A stretch of 30,299 bases of DNA. Origin: Oscillospiraceae bacterium. Its GTDB lineage: Bacteria > Bacillota > Clostridia > Oscillospirales > Acutalibacteraceae. The position numbers and the translations under genes are program-made. A model generated the notes under the pieces. That model was not told the origin of the DNA. It saw only the letters and a list, made by a program, of their open reading frames with translations, and made no database searches. Position 1 is the stretch's first letter; every line of letters begins with the position of its first letter. Positions 1 to 7,346 of this stretch are shown here, in pieces. The stretch covers positions 1 to 30,299 of the forward strand of contig SVOX01000004.1 in the NCBI GenBank assembly GCA_015066165.1. Reading direction: 5' to 3'.

Positions 1-1
1 G

Positions 2-280
2 TTTACCCTTTCGGCCATGATTGACCTTATGTACCTTTTGTCGAATTGCAACCAAAAGAAGTGGTTTGAAAACATAGACAAAAATCTCCCGATTTTCATA
101 ATTTCAGGTGAAGATGACCCTGTGGGTAATTACGGCAAAGGGGTTACTGCCGTTTTTGAAAATTTAAAACAAAACGGTGCTAACGTAACACTTAAACTAT
201 ACAAAAACTGCCGTCATGAAATTCATAACGACAGTTGTAAGGACGAAATGTTCGCCGATATATTAAATTTTATTTGTTAA
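2..280 (+). CDS. alpha/beta hydrolase (lysophospholipase/S33-like), C-terminal part
   Basis: The gene is cut by the left edge of the window; the open frame runs from base 2 without a stop, so only about the last 92 residues are visible. What remains looks like the C-terminal end of a serine alpha/beta hydrolase of the monoacylglycerol lipase/lysophospholipase (Hydrolase_4) type. The catalytic Asp would lie in ISGEDDPVG and the catalytic His in NCRHEIHND, an arrangement typical of this family. The nucleophile serine lies outside the window. The TAA stop overlaps the stop of the convergent cysK gene by two bases, leaving no room for a terminator. The substrate cannot be told from this fragment. 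Confidence 0.75.
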   Translation, partial: FTLSAMIDLMYLLSNCNQKKWFENIDKNLPIFIISGEDDPVGNYGKGVTAVFENLKQNGANVTLKLYKNCRHEIHNDSCKDEMFADILNFIC

Positions 281-1203
281 AACAATTCGGTTGAAAGGTA
301 GCGGCTTGCCGTGTCGGGCATTATTACCACAATATTCTTGTCACGGTTTTCGCTTTGTTTTGCAAGTTCTACCGCCGCACACAGTGCCGCACCGGAAGAA
401 ATCCCAACCGAAATACCCTCAAGTTTGCAAACCGCTTTTGCAAACTCGAAAGCGCTTTCATCACTTACAGTTTTAACTTGGTCGTAGATACCCTTATCAA
501 GATTTTCGGGCACAAAATTAGCGCCTATACCTTGAATTTTATGCGGTCCGCTCACGTTTTGTGACAATAACGGACTGCTTTGGGGTTCTACGGCTATAAC
601 TTTAATATTTGGATTTTGCTCTTTTAAAAATTTGCCCGTTCCGCTTATAGTTCCACCCGAACCCACACCGCAAACCAAAATATCAACTTTTCCTTCAAGG
701 TCACGGTAAATTTCGGGGCCTGTGGTTTCATAATGGGCTTTTGGATTAGAGGGGTTATAAAACTGCCCCGCAATAATACTGCCCTTTATTTGTTTCTTTA
801 ATTCTTCGGCTTTTTTTACAGCGCCGCTCATACCGTCTTTTCCGTCGGTTAAAATAATTTCGGCGCCAAAAGAAGCAATAAGTTTTCGGCGTTCTATTGA
901 CATTGTATCAGGCATAACAATTATACATTTATATCCTTTTGCGGTGCAAACTGCCGCAAGTCCTATACCCGTATTGCCCGAAGTGGCTTCAATAACCGTT
1001 CCGCCTTTTTGCAAAATTCCTTGCTGTTCGGCGTCTTGAATCATAGAAAGTGCAACACGGTCTTTAACACTTCCTGCAGGATTAAAAAATTCCAACTTTG
1101 CAAAAATATTTCCCAAAAGTGAGTAATCTTTTTTTATTTTACAAAGTTCCATTAAGGGAGTATTTCCAATAAGTTGTGTAACCGAATTATAAACCTTTGA
1201 CAT
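277..1203 (-). CDS. cysK: cysteine synthase (O-acetylserine sulfhydrylase)
   Basis: This PLP enzyme makes L-cysteine from O-acetylserine and sulfide in the cytoplasm. The protein has 308 residues, the usual CysK length. Visible motifs are the PLP lysine in PAGSVKDR (Lys47), the substrate loop TSGNTG, the phosphate-binding GVGSGGT, the QGIGANFVP segment and the C-terminal ISSGAA. The ATG at 1203 was chosen over an upstream in-frame ATG at 1230 because GAGGTGG lies just before it and MSKVYNSV aligns with family N-termini. A CysK rather than cystathionine beta-synthase role is likely, as there is no extra domain. It is transcribed leftward from a promoter in the short gap shared with greA. Confidence 0.93.
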   Translation of the reverse strand: MSKVYNSVTQLIGNTPLMELCKIKKDYSLLGNIFAKLEFFNPAGSVKDRVALSMIQDAEQQGILQKGGTVIEATSGNTGIGLAAVCTAKGYKCIIVMPDTMSIERRKLIASFGAEIILTDGKDGMSGAVKKAEELKKQIKGSIIAGQFYNPSNPKAHYETTGPEIYRDLEGKVDILVCGVGSGGTISGTGKFLKEQNPNIKVIAVEPQSSPLLSQNVSGPHKIQGIGANFVPENLDKGIYDQVKTVSDESAFEFAKAVCKLEGISVGISSGAALCAAVELAKQSENRDKNIVVIMPDTASRYLSTELF

Positions 1204-1220
1204 AAAACCACCTCTAATAC

Positions 1221-1248
1221 ATTTTAACATTCATTTGTATTTTGTCAA
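1221..1248 (-). promoter_or_regulatory. predicted sigma-A promoter of cysK
   Basis: On the minus strand, TTGACA (1248-1243) is followed by a 16-base spacer and TAAAAT (1226-1221), with a TG one base before the -10 box (extended -10). It sits 18 bases before the cysK start codon, so the leader would be very short. Confidence 0.6.
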
Positions 1249-1264
1249 TAAAAAGGAGATAAAA

Positions 1265-1768
1265 ATGTTTGACGAACTAACAAAAGTAGATATACAAAAA
1301 CTAAAGGAAGAACTTGAATACCGCATTGGTACAGTACGCCCTAAAATTTTGGAAGAAGTAAAATTCACCCGTAGTTTTGGCGACCTTTCCGAAAATGCGG
1401 AATACCACGCCGCCAAGCGTGAACGCGGTAAGAATGAAAGCCGTATTCGTTACATTAGAAATATGCTGAAAACCGCAATTATAATTGAAGACCAAAGTGA
1501 AAACGACCAAGTAGGTCTTTTCGATACAGTGACTTATTATGTTGAAGAAGACGACTGTGAAGAAAGCGTTAGAATTGTAACAACACTTCGGCAAAATTCA
1601 ATGCAAGGTCTTATTAGCAAAGAATCTCCTTTAGGCAGTGTGCTTATGGGACAAAAAGTTGGCGACCGTTTGCTTGTTAAAGTAAGCAATGACTACAGTT
1701 ATTACATTGTTATTCGCAAAATTGAAAAAGGCAACGACGACAGTTCACTCGAAATTAGAAAGTTTTAA
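1265..1768 (+). CDS. greA: transcription elongation factor GreA
   Basis: GreA binds the RNA polymerase secondary channel and stimulates cleavage of backtracked transcripts. The 167-residue protein has the N-terminal coiled coil (about residues 1-75), including the tip motif GDLSENAEYHAAK with its acidic residues, and a C-terminal FKBP-like domain with KESPLGSVLMGQKVGD. The ATG at 1265 was chosen because AAAGGAGA lies 5-11 bases upstream and MFDELTK fits the family start; the longer frame from 1235 has no ribosome site. It is divergent from cysK and overlaps the spoIIR stop by three bases. No convincing promoter is visible in the gap, which is only about 60 bases long. Confidence 0.93.
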   Translation: MFDELTKVDIQKLKEELEYRIGTVRPKILEEVKFTRSFGDLSENAEYHAAKRERGKNESRIRYIRNMLKTAIIIEDQSENDQVGLFDTVTYYVEEDDCEESVRIVTTLRQNSMQGLISKESPLGSVLMGQKVGDRLLVKVSNDYSYYIVIRKIEKGNDDSSLEIRKF

Positions 1769-2361
1769 GAAAAGAAATTCTTTAATTTTTCATAAATTTC
1801 AACCGTTTTAAACTTTATAATATATTTATCCTTGTTTTCTGCAACCGAAGCCGCTCGCTCGTCAACACTTTGGCGTAAATCGCCACCGCTGGCGGCCGGA
1901 ATACACATTGCAGGAAATACCACACACCACCAATTTTTACCCTTGGCTTCTCCTATTTTTATTATAAGTGAGCGGTAATTCCCCGCCGGAAGCGAAAACG
2001 TATCATAATGCCTTGTTTCAAAAAACGAGTCACCTAAACAAACGTCCACATTGTAATTAGCGCCGTTTTGTTTTATAACGCTTTGTGCTATTTGTTGAAA
2101 CTTTTTAAGATTTTGAGCGGTCACTTGTTCAGCAACGGCAAGGTCCTCTACGTTTAAAAACACTTCCCCCGTTTGAGCCAAAATCTCATCTCTTACTTTT
2201 AGTTTGAGTTGTTGGTCAAAAGCCGAATCTGAATTGGCTATAATATGTAGCCGAAGTACGTTTTGTCTTAAATCGTCACACAAAACGTTAAACTGTGTCA
2301 TAGACAAAAGCACAGCGCAAATTAATCCGCATAAAAGCGATAATCTTATTCTTTTTTTCAT
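1765..2361 (-). CDS. spoIIR: stage II sporulation protein R
   Basis: SpoIIR is the forespore-made, secreted signal that activates the SpoIIGA protease, which processes pro-sigma-E in the mother cell. The 198-residue product starts with a basic and hydrophobic signal/anchor segment (residues 1-28). It then carries the family signatures LRLHIIANSDS (36-46), KLKVRDEIL (53-61) and GKNWWCVVFPAMC (141-153). It shows that the organism belongs to a spore-forming lineage. It lies downstream of ispE in the same direction. Its AGGAG ribosome site (2373-2369) sits in the 3' arm of a hairpin in the ispE-spoIIR gap, described separately. No sigma-F-type promoter could be recognised with confidence. Confidence 0.92.
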   Translation of the reverse strand: MKKRIRLSLLCGLICAVLLSMTQFNVLCDDLRQNVLRLHIIANSDSAFDQQLKLKVRDEILAQTGEVFLNVEDLAVAEQVTAQNLKKFQQIAQSVIKQNGANYNVDVCLGDSFFETRHYDTFSLPAGNYRSLIIKIGEAKGKNWWCVVFPAMCIPAASGGDLRQSVDERAASVAENKDKYIIKFKTVEIYEKLKNFFS

Positions 2362-2411
2362 AAAAAAACTCCTGACAATAAATTCTTTAATTAGAATATT
2401 GACAGGAGTTT
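2362..2411 (-). terminator. terminator-like hairpin containing the spoIIR ribosome-binding site
   Basis: The nine-base arms AAACTCCTG (2411-2403 read on the minus strand) and CAGGAGTTT (2374-2366) are perfect complements. Weaker pairing continues inwards around an AT-rich loop. A run of seven T follows and leads directly into the spoIIR ATG at 2361. It looks like a rho-independent terminator after ispE, but its 3' arm and T-run are also the spoIIR AGGAG site and spacer. The plus strand also has a T-rich tract after the hairpin, so direction is not fully determined. Confidence 0.6.
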
Positions 2412-2417
2412 GTTTTT

Positions 2418-3257
2418 TTATTCAAATTCTATTGAGGTGTCTTTAAAATCGCAAACATAACTTTCAATTTTTTTGGCATCAAGCACTTTTTTTGCTTTTA
2501 GTGCCTTGTCTTTATTTTCAAACAAAGCAAACCAAGTGGGTCCGCTTCCCGAAAGTGAAACGGCTAACGGCTCAAAGAGTGACAGTTCTTGTTTTACAAA
2601 ACTGTCTTGCCAAATAGCCCCAAATGAATTAACAATGGTTTTTGAAAGTTTTAGTAAATCGTTGTTTTCAATAGCGGTTATTACCGCATTTGTATCGCAA
2701 AAAATTGGCTCTTTGCTGTCAAGCACACGATACATTTCAGCCGTAGAGGGTTTTGTTTCGGCTTTGGCTAATAATAAACAACCGCTTTTTAAAGGTGATA
2801 AAGGTGTTAAAACTTCACCTATTCCCTCACATCTTTGGCAACCGCCATTTATAAAAAACGGCACGTCCGCTCCAAGTTTTACAGCGGTTTTGCAAAGTTG
2901 TTGCGGTGAAATATTTGCTTTGTAAATTTTATTAAGTCCTAAAAGCGTGGCTGCCGCATCGACACTTCCGCCGCCAAGACCTGCAACTGCAGGTATGCCC
3001 TTTTTAATTTTAATTACAGCACCGCCGCTAATACCATAATCTTTTAAAAAAAGTTTTGCCGCCTTGTATGCAATATTTTTTTCTTGCGGTATGTCTATAC
3101 TGTCACAAATAACACTAACTTCGTTTGATTTTTGAATTTCTATTTCATCAAAAAGATTTATAGAGTGCATTACAGTATCGATAGAATGATATCCGTCTTC
3201 ACGCTTACCCAAAATCATAAGCGAAAGATTTACTTTAGCATTTGCCTTGATTTTCAC
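2418..3257 (-). CDS. ispE: 4-diphosphocytidyl-2-C-methyl-D-erythritol kinase
   Basis: IspE phosphorylates CDP-methylerythritol with ATP, the fourth step of the MEP isoprenoid pathway. This is a 279-residue GHMP-family kinase. It shows the N-terminal KANAKVNLSL substrate segment, the glycine-rich ATP loop GLGGGSVDAA (93-102) and the C-terminal SLSGSGPTWFALF motif. The GTG at 3257 was preferred to the GTG at 3266 because the ribosome site GAGGTG lies six bases upstream of the former and overlaps the latter. The resulting N-terminus MKIKANAK matches the family. It follows the polysaccharide deacetylase gene with a 16-base gap, so the two are probably co-transcribed. Confidence 0.93.
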   Translation of the reverse strand: MKIKANAKVNLSLMILGKREDGYHSIDTVMHSINLFDEIEIQKSNEVSVICDSIDIPQEKNIAYKAAKLFLKDYGISGGAVIKIKKGIPAVAGLGGGSVDAAATLLGLNKIYKANISPQQLCKTAVKLGADVPFFINGGCQRCEGIGEVLTPLSPLKSGCLLLAKAETKPSTAEMYRVLDSKEPIFCDTNAVITAIENNDLLKLSKTIVNSFGAIWQDSFVKQELSLFEPLAVSLSGSGPTWFALFENKDKALKAKKVLDAKKIESYVCDFKDTSIEFE

Positions 3258-3273
3258 AACAAACACCTCAAAA

Positions 3274-4287
3274 TCAGTTATTCACCTTATAGTGATAACC
3301 GTATGTATTTTCGGTCAAAACTTCAAACTTGTAACCTTGTTTTTTAAGACCTTCAATTATAGTGGGCAATGCCGTTACAGTGGTGTTTTTAGCGGCTGTA
3401 TCATGCATAAGTACACAAATTGAATTTTTCTTTTTGGCTTGGTTTAAAACGTTTTTAGCAATTCTGTTTGGTGGAACATTATGCCCCGAAGCATCGCCCG
3501 AATCAACGTTCCAGTCGAAATATGCGTAACCTTTAATTTGCACTTCGGTTGTAAGGTCAGACATAACACCTTTTTTGTACTTTTTGCTAATGGTATTATT
3601 ACTACCGCCGGGGAAACGCATTATCTTTGGTTTTATACCTATTTTTTTATCAATCTTGTCTGATAGTTTGTTTAAATCTTTAAAAAAAGCATTTGTGCTT
3701 TTATAAATTTTAGAGTAATCGTGGGTGTTGGAATGAAGACCAATAGCATGGCCACCCTTTTCTATCTTTTTAAGATATTCAAGTTTTGAATTGGTACCAA
3801 TTACAAAAAACGTTGCCTTTGCATCGTACTTTTTCAAAATTTTCAAAATTTTTAAAGTGTTTTTAGAAGGGCCGTCATCAAAAGTTAAATAACAGGTTTT
3901 TGTGGCTTTGGGATACTTGGGCTGAGGTGAATTTTGTTTTGCCGTTTTCTTTTTAACAGTTTTTTTAACCTCAGCCCTCTTTTTAGCGCTTAACTTTTCA
4001 ATTTCTTTTTTATAATTTTTGTTTTCGTTTTCATGTTGCTTTTTTTCATTTTCGGCTTGTTGTAGTTTGGTTGTTAGTTTTTCTTTTGCCTCGGTTTCGG
4101 TCTCAAGTTTTTGCTTTGTTTCTTTAAGTTGATTATTTACAGTTTCAATTTGCGCATTTTTATTTTCAATTTCACGGTTACGCTTATTCACCGTAATAAT
4201 AGCACCGGTTGAAACAATTACCGAAATCACCAACAAAGCCACTACTGCCAAAAACAGCGAACTTTTAACATAGCGCTTAATTTTCAT
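3274..4287 (-). CDS. membrane-anchored polysaccharide (peptidoglycan) deacetylase, NodB family
   Basis: This is a 337-residue surface enzyme. It has a short basic N-terminus, one hydrophobic helix (about 8-31), a charged coiled coil (about 35-105), a Lys-rich linker and a C-terminal NodB deacetylase domain. The metal site is intact: Asp137/Asp138 in TFDDGP, and His185 and His189 in LHSNTH. The later motifs MRFPGGSN, YFDWNVDSGD and CVLMHD are also present. Family members remove N-acetyl groups from peptidoglycan or related glycans. The ATG at 4287 is preferred to the GTG at 4293 because AAGGTGG is correctly spaced for it. It is divergent from degV and heads a leftward block with ispE. The exact substrate is inferred only. 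Confidence 0.88.
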   Translation of the reverse strand: MKIKRYVKSSLFLAVVALLVISVIVSTGAIITVNKRNREIENKNAQIETVNNQLKETKQKLETETEAKEKLTTKLQQAENEKKQHENENKNYKKEIEKLSAKKRAEVKKTVKKKTAKQNSPQPKYPKATKTCYLTFDDGPSKNTLKILKILKKYDAKATFFVIGTNSKLEYLKKIEKGGHAIGLHSNTHDYSKIYKSTNAFFKDLNKLSDKIDKKIGIKPKIMRFPGGSNNTISKKYKKGVMSDLTTEVQIKGYAYFDWNVDSGDASGHNVPPNRIAKNVLNQAKKKNSICVLMHDTAAKNTTVTALPTIIEGLKKQGYKFEVLTENTYGYHYKVNN

Positions 4288-4327
4288 ATCCACACCACCT
4301 TTCTGTTTAACTTTTTGTAACTTTATA

Positions 4328-4356
4328 ATTATAACACATATTTTTCAATTTTTCTA
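4328..4356 (-). promoter_or_regulatory. predicted promoter of the deacetylase-ispE block
   Basis: On the minus strand, TAGAAA (4356-4351), a 17-base spacer and TATAAT (4333-4328) are present, with TG one base before the -10 box. The weak -35 and extended -10 form a plausible sigma-A promoter about 40 bases before the start codon. Confidence 0.55.
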
Positions 4357-4393
4357 TTACAAATTATTACAAAATAAAAATAATTAAATCAAG

Positions 4394-4422
4394 TTGAAAT
4401 TTTTAAAAGACTATGTTATAAT
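4394..4422 (+). promoter_or_regulatory. predicted promoter of degV
   Basis: TTGAAA (4394-4399), a 17-base spacer and a perfect TATAAT (4417-4422) with an extended TG (4414-4415) form a near-consensus sigma-A promoter. The leader before the degV ATG would be about 60 bases. Confidence 0.7.
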
Positions 4423-4489
4423 GCTAATGTTTATAAATAGTTTTTATGCTATTAAATTTAAAACTTATGTGATTTTTTCGGAGGAAAAT

Positions 4490-5350
4490 ATGCAAAACAA
4501 TATTATAATCTCTGCTGACAGTACTTGTGACTTAAGTTTAGAACTTCGTGAACGCTATAACGTATCAATTATTCCGCTTGGCGTAACTTTAGGTGATAAA
4601 ACATTTTTCGACGGTGTTGACATCAACCCCGACGATATTTATACCCACCACGCAAAAACCGGCGAACTTCCAAAAACTACTGCCGCAAACGTTGGTGACT
4701 GTATAGATTATTTCAAACCATTCGCCGAACAAGGCAAAACTGTTATACACTTCTCTTTAAGTTCTGAACTTTCTTCCACCTATAACAATACATGCCTTGC
4801 AGCCGCTGAATATGATAATATTTTTGTAATTGACACACGTAATCTTTCAACCGGCTCAGGTCTTTTGGTTATTGCCGCAGCCGAAATGGCAAACCAAGGC
4901 ATACCTGCCGACCAAATTGTTGAAAAAATAACCGCTTTGATCCCTTGTGTTGACGCTTCTTTTGTTATTGACAAACTTGAATATTTGCACAAAGGCGGAC
5001 GTTGCAGCGCTCTTGAAATGCTGGGCGCAAACGTTTTAAAACTTAAACCTTGTATCGAAGTTAAAAACGGCAAAATGGGTGTTGGCAAAAAATATCGCGG
5101 TAAATACAGCGCTGAACTTATTAAGTATGTTGCTGAACGTCTTAATAATCTTGACGATATTGATTTAGACCGTGTTTTTGTCACTCACGCAGGTGTTGAC
5201 AGCGATATTGTAAACGCCGTTGTAGAAAAAGTTAAACAAACCGCTCCCTTTAAAGAAGTATTTTTAACCAGAGCCGGTTGTACAATTTCTTCACACTGCG
5301 GCGCCGATACTTTGGGTGTTTTATTTGTTCGCAAGTCACCTATCCAATAA
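4490..5350 (+). CDS. DegV family fatty-acid-binding protein
   Basis: DegV (FakB-type) proteins bind a fatty acid and present it to the kinase FakA, or act as lipid carriers. The 286-residue protein shows the N-terminal SADSTCDLS, the GDKTFFDGVDI segment, the HFSLSSELSSTY fatty-acid-headgroup motif, KLEYLHKGGRCS and the C-terminal SHCGADTLGVLF. The ATG at 4490 was chosen because GGAGG lies five bases upstream and MQNNIIISADST matches family starts; the frame from 4394 would begin inside the promoter. It is a single gene with its own promoter, followed by a terminator at 5453. No FakA gene is in the window, so a FakB role is a family-level assignment only. Confidence 0.9.
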   Translation: MQNNIIISADSTCDLSLELRERYNVSIIPLGVTLGDKTFFDGVDINPDDIYTHHAKTGELPKTTAANVGDCIDYFKPFAEQGKTVIHFSLSSELSSTYNNTCLAAAEYDNIFVIDTRNLSTGSGLLVIAAAEMANQGIPADQIVEKITALIPCVDASFVIDKLEYLHKGGRCSALEMLGANVLKLKPCIEVKNGKMGVGKKYRGKYSAELIKYVAERLNNLDDIDLDRVFVTHAGVDSDIVNAVVEKVKQTAPFKEVFLTRAGCTISSHCGADTLGVLFVRKSPIQ

Positions 5351-5452
5351 TTTGGCATAGAATATTTTAGGGGACCAAAAGGGATATATCCTATTATACG
5401 GCGGTAAAATTATTTTATCTTCAAAATAACCGTTTTCCCCTTTATATATAGC

Positions 5453-5485
5453 AAGAAACCGTCCTTTCGGGCGGTTTCTTTTTTA
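5453..5485 (+). terminator. rho-independent terminator downstream of degV
   Basis: A 12-bp stem (AAGAAACCGTCC 5453-5464 with 5469-5480, one G-T wobble) and a TTTC loop are followed by a T-run to 5484. It lies about 100 bases after the degV stop; nothing else obvious fills that gap. Confidence 0.85.
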
Positions 5486-5549
5486 ATATCTTTTTCTGTA
5501 AATTATATAAAAAATTCATCAAGAAAGGATGTGCCTACTTTAACATTTT

Positions 5550-5580
5550 GTAGGGACCGGCGTTCCCGACGGTCCGTCTA
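5550..5580. repeat. GC-rich palindromic element (REP-like)
   Basis: GGACCG (5554-5559) and CGGTCC (5570-5575) are perfect inverted arms around a 10-base loop. The sequence is much richer in GC than its surroundings. It lies just past the stop of the ribbon-helix-helix gene and has no T-run, so it is a poor terminator. It resembles short dispersed palindromes common in gut Clostridia genomes; only one copy is in this window. Confidence 0.45.
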
Positions 5581-5581
5581 T

Positions 5582-5770
5582 TTAATTAACCTCACTATTT
5601 TCTATACCGTAATCAAGCAAAATATTTATAAGTTCATTTCTCGAACGATTAGTTTCATCTGCTAATTTATCTAGATTAGCAACTGTTTCTTCTCTAATTC
5701 GTATCGAAAATGTTTTAAAACCGTCTTCACCTTTTAAAGCTTTTTTATTAATGATAAGTTTTTGTTTCAT
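5582..5770 (-). CDS. small ribbon-helix-helix (CopG/Arc-type) DNA-binding protein
   Basis: The 62-residue protein has a predicted beta strand around FKTFSIRIREE followed by two helices, ETVANLDKLADETN and SRNELINILLDYGIE. This is the arrangement of ribbon-helix-helix repressors and antitoxins, which bind DNA as dimers through the paired strand. The ATG at 5770 has GAGGTGA upstream. No toxin-like partner is adjacent: the divergent gene is a lipoprotein, which argues against a simple toxin-antitoxin pair. Three copies of a nine-base box in the intergenic region (5805-5836) are a likely operator. An autoregulatory and lipoprotein-controlling role is inference. Confidence 0.75.
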   Translation of the reverse strand: MKQKLIINKKALKGEDGFKTFSIRIREETVANLDKLADETNRSRNELINILLDYGIENSEVN

Positions 5771-5797
5771 ATCATATCACCTCACCATTATTATGCC

Positions 5798-5827
5798 TTG
5801 ACAAATGTTATAAATATATGTTATAAT
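5798..5827 (+). promoter_or_regulatory. predicted promoter of the lipoprotein gene
   Basis: A perfect TTGACA (5798-5803), an 18-base spacer and a perfect TATAAT (5822-5827) with TG at 5819-5820 are present. The start site would be about 25 bases before the ATG, and AAGGAGGT (5842-5849) is the ribosome site. Confidence 0.75.
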
Positions 5828-5836
5828 TTATAACAT
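5805..5836. promoter_or_regulatory. candidate operator: three ATGTTATAA boxes
   Basis: ATGTTATAA occurs at 5805-5813 and 5818-5826 as a direct repeat of 13-base period, and inverted (TTATAACAT) at 5828-5836. The boxes cover the spacer, the -10 box and the start region of the lipoprotein promoter, a position suited to repression. The nearest candidate binder is the divergent ribbon-helix-helix protein. Confidence 0.55.
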
Positions 5837-5856
5837 ATAATAAGGAGGTATTTAAT

Positions 5857-6597
5857 ATGAAAAAATCATTATTTGCACTATTTTTAACACTCATACTCAT
5901 CGTACCGTTAACGGCATGTAGCAACAAAACAAAAGGAAAAGAAATCCCAGACGTCTTCGGAATAAATTATACCGATGCTATCGATATTTTGGAAGCTGAG
6001 GGTTTTGAAGTAAAAGCGGTTGAAACTAGTGTAAACGGCATTGCCGAAAAACTTCTATATCCTTTAGAATCAGTTACAAAAGATTCTGTATTTAAAGTTG
6101 ATGATTACATTTTAGACAATAATGGATATTTAACCAAAAACTACGAAATTGATGATGAAAGAAATTTCATATCCACTGATAACAGTCTTGTAATATATTA
6201 TGCAAAAGAAGATTACTCCCTACATAAAGAAGAAACTGTTAGTACTAAAGAAACCGAAAAATCAACACCTGAAGTTAGTTCTAAAACTGAAACAACCAAA
6301 AAGAAAGACTCTAATATCAAAGATAAAAAAGACGAAAAAATGAGTTCAAATTTCAAAAAAGCAATGGATAATTATGAAGACTTCATGGATAAATATATAG
6401 ATTTTATGAAAAAACACAATAAAAATCCAACCGATATTAGTTTATTGACAGATTATGCAACCTATATGAACGATTACGCAAAATTTGTTGAAGAATTCGA
6501 AAAATGGGAAGATGAGGATATGAATACAACCGAAGCCGCATATTACCTTGAGGTTCAATCAAGAGTAACTAAAAAACTACTTGAAGTTACACAATAA
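5857..6597 (+). CDS. lipoprotein with PASTA-like domain and helical C-terminal domain
   Basis: The 246-residue protein has a lipoprotein signal peptide with lipobox PLTAC (Cys21), so it should be anchored on the outer face of the membrane. Residues about 30-57 (IPDVFGINYTDAIDILEAEG) look like one PASTA repeat, a fold that in other proteins binds cell-wall muropeptides or beta-lactams. A Thr/Ser/Lys/Glu-rich linker (about 128-165) leads to a helical, acidic and aromatic C-terminal domain (about 168-246) with FKKAMDNYEDFMDKYIDFMK. That segment resembles a domain of unknown function found in Firmicute lipoproteins (probably DUF6591, from memory). It is a single-gene unit with its own promoter and terminator. 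Its biological role is unknown. Confidence 0.8.
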   Translation: MKKSLFALFLTLILIVPLTACSNKTKGKEIPDVFGINYTDAIDILEAEGFEVKAVETSVNGIAEKLLYPLESVTKDSVFKVDDYILDNNGYLTKNYEIDDERNFISTDNSLVIYYAKEDYSLHKEETVSTKETEKSTPEVSSKTETTKKKDSNIKDKKDEKMSSNFKKAMDNYEDFMDKYIDFMKKHNKNPTDISLLTDYATYMNDYAKFVEEFEKWEDEDMNTTEAAYYLEVQSRVTKKLLEVTQ

Positions 6598-6601
6598 ACT
6601 A

Positions 6602-6634
6602 AATAAACACCCTACACTGTGTAGGGTGTTTATT
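6602..6634. terminator. bidirectional terminator between the lipoprotein gene and pflA
   Basis: A perfect inverted repeat (AATAAACACCCTACA 6602-6616 with 6620-6634, three-base loop) is flanked by T-rich sequence on both strands. It overlaps the pflA stop codon by two bases and can serve both converging genes. Confidence 0.8.
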
Positions 6635-7346
6635 ATATTTCAATTCTCTCATTTACTTTTACTTGCAGTTCGCTTACTTTTTTAACATCTGCCGAAGGTA
6701 AATTTCCAAACGGAAACTCCAGTCCCATACTGTCATATTTAGTTTGGCAAATTTTCTTAAAAGGTAAAAGTTCAACTTTTTCAATATTCTTACCCTTTAA
6801 AAGCAAAGCCAAATCTTCAATACTTTTAACACTATCGTTAATAGTGGGTACAGTCACTTGACGAATACGTGTTTTTATTCCCTGCTCGTTCAAATATTCC
6901 AAAAACTTCAAAGGTGTTTTTATACTGCAACCAACATATTTTTGATACAATTCTTCGGTTGCATATTTTATATCAAGCATACAGTAATCGGTATATTTTA
7001 ACAGTTCTTTAACACCGTCATCAAAAATGCATCCGCTTGTATCAAGGCAGGTGTTTATCCCTTTTTGTTTGCAAAGTTTAAAAACTTGAGTGGCAAATTC
7101 AGTTTGCAAAAGCGGTTCTCCGCCCGAAAGCGTAATACCGCCGTCTTGACCAAAATACTCACGGTATTTAACCACGTTTTCAACAATTTGCTCGGGCGAA
7201 TATTCGGTTCCGCCCAGCAAATCGTGAGTTTCGGGGTTGTGACAGCAACTGCAACGCAAAGGGCATCCTTGCATAAACACAACGTAACGGATACCCGGCC
7301 CGTCTAAAGTGCCTAACGACTGCAAAGAACTTACTCTGCCGTTCAT
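6633..7346 (-). CDS. pflA: pyruvate formate-lyase activating enzyme (radical SAM)
   Basis: This enzyme installs the glycyl radical on PflB using S-adenosylmethionine and a [4Fe-4S] cluster. The 237-residue protein carries the radical-SAM motif CPLRCSCC (Cys28, Cys32, Cys35), the preceding GTLDGPGIRYVVF activase signature and the SGGEPLLQ SAM-binding motif. Its length fits PflA without extra ferredoxin domains. The start codon overlaps the pflB stop as TAATG, with GAGGT seven bases upstream, so translation is probably coupled to pflB. It is transcribed with pflB from the riboswitch-controlled promoter and ends at the hairpin at 6602-6634. Confidence 0.95.
   Translation of the reverse strand: MNGRVSSLQSLGTLDGPGIRYVVFMQGCPLRCSCCHNPETHDLLGGTEYSPEQIVENVVKYREYFGQDGGITLSGGEPLLQTEFATQVFKLCKQKGINTCLDTSGCIFDDGVKELLKYTDYCMLDIKYATEELYQKYVGCSIKTPLKFLEYLNEQGIKTRIRQVTVPTINDSVKSIEDLALLLKGKNIEKVELLPFKKICQTKYDSMGLEFPFGNLPSADVKKVSELQVKVNERIEI

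Noticed and set aside
2473..2925. Plus-strand open frame of 150 residues inside ispE
   Set aside because: It is fully antisense to ispE, has no ribosome site and shows no family resemblance.
5582..6597. Toxin-antitoxin pair of the ribbon-helix-helix gene with its neighbour
   Set aside because: The neighbour is divergent, has a lipoprotein signal and does not look like a toxin. No second small gene overlaps the ribbon-helix-helix gene.
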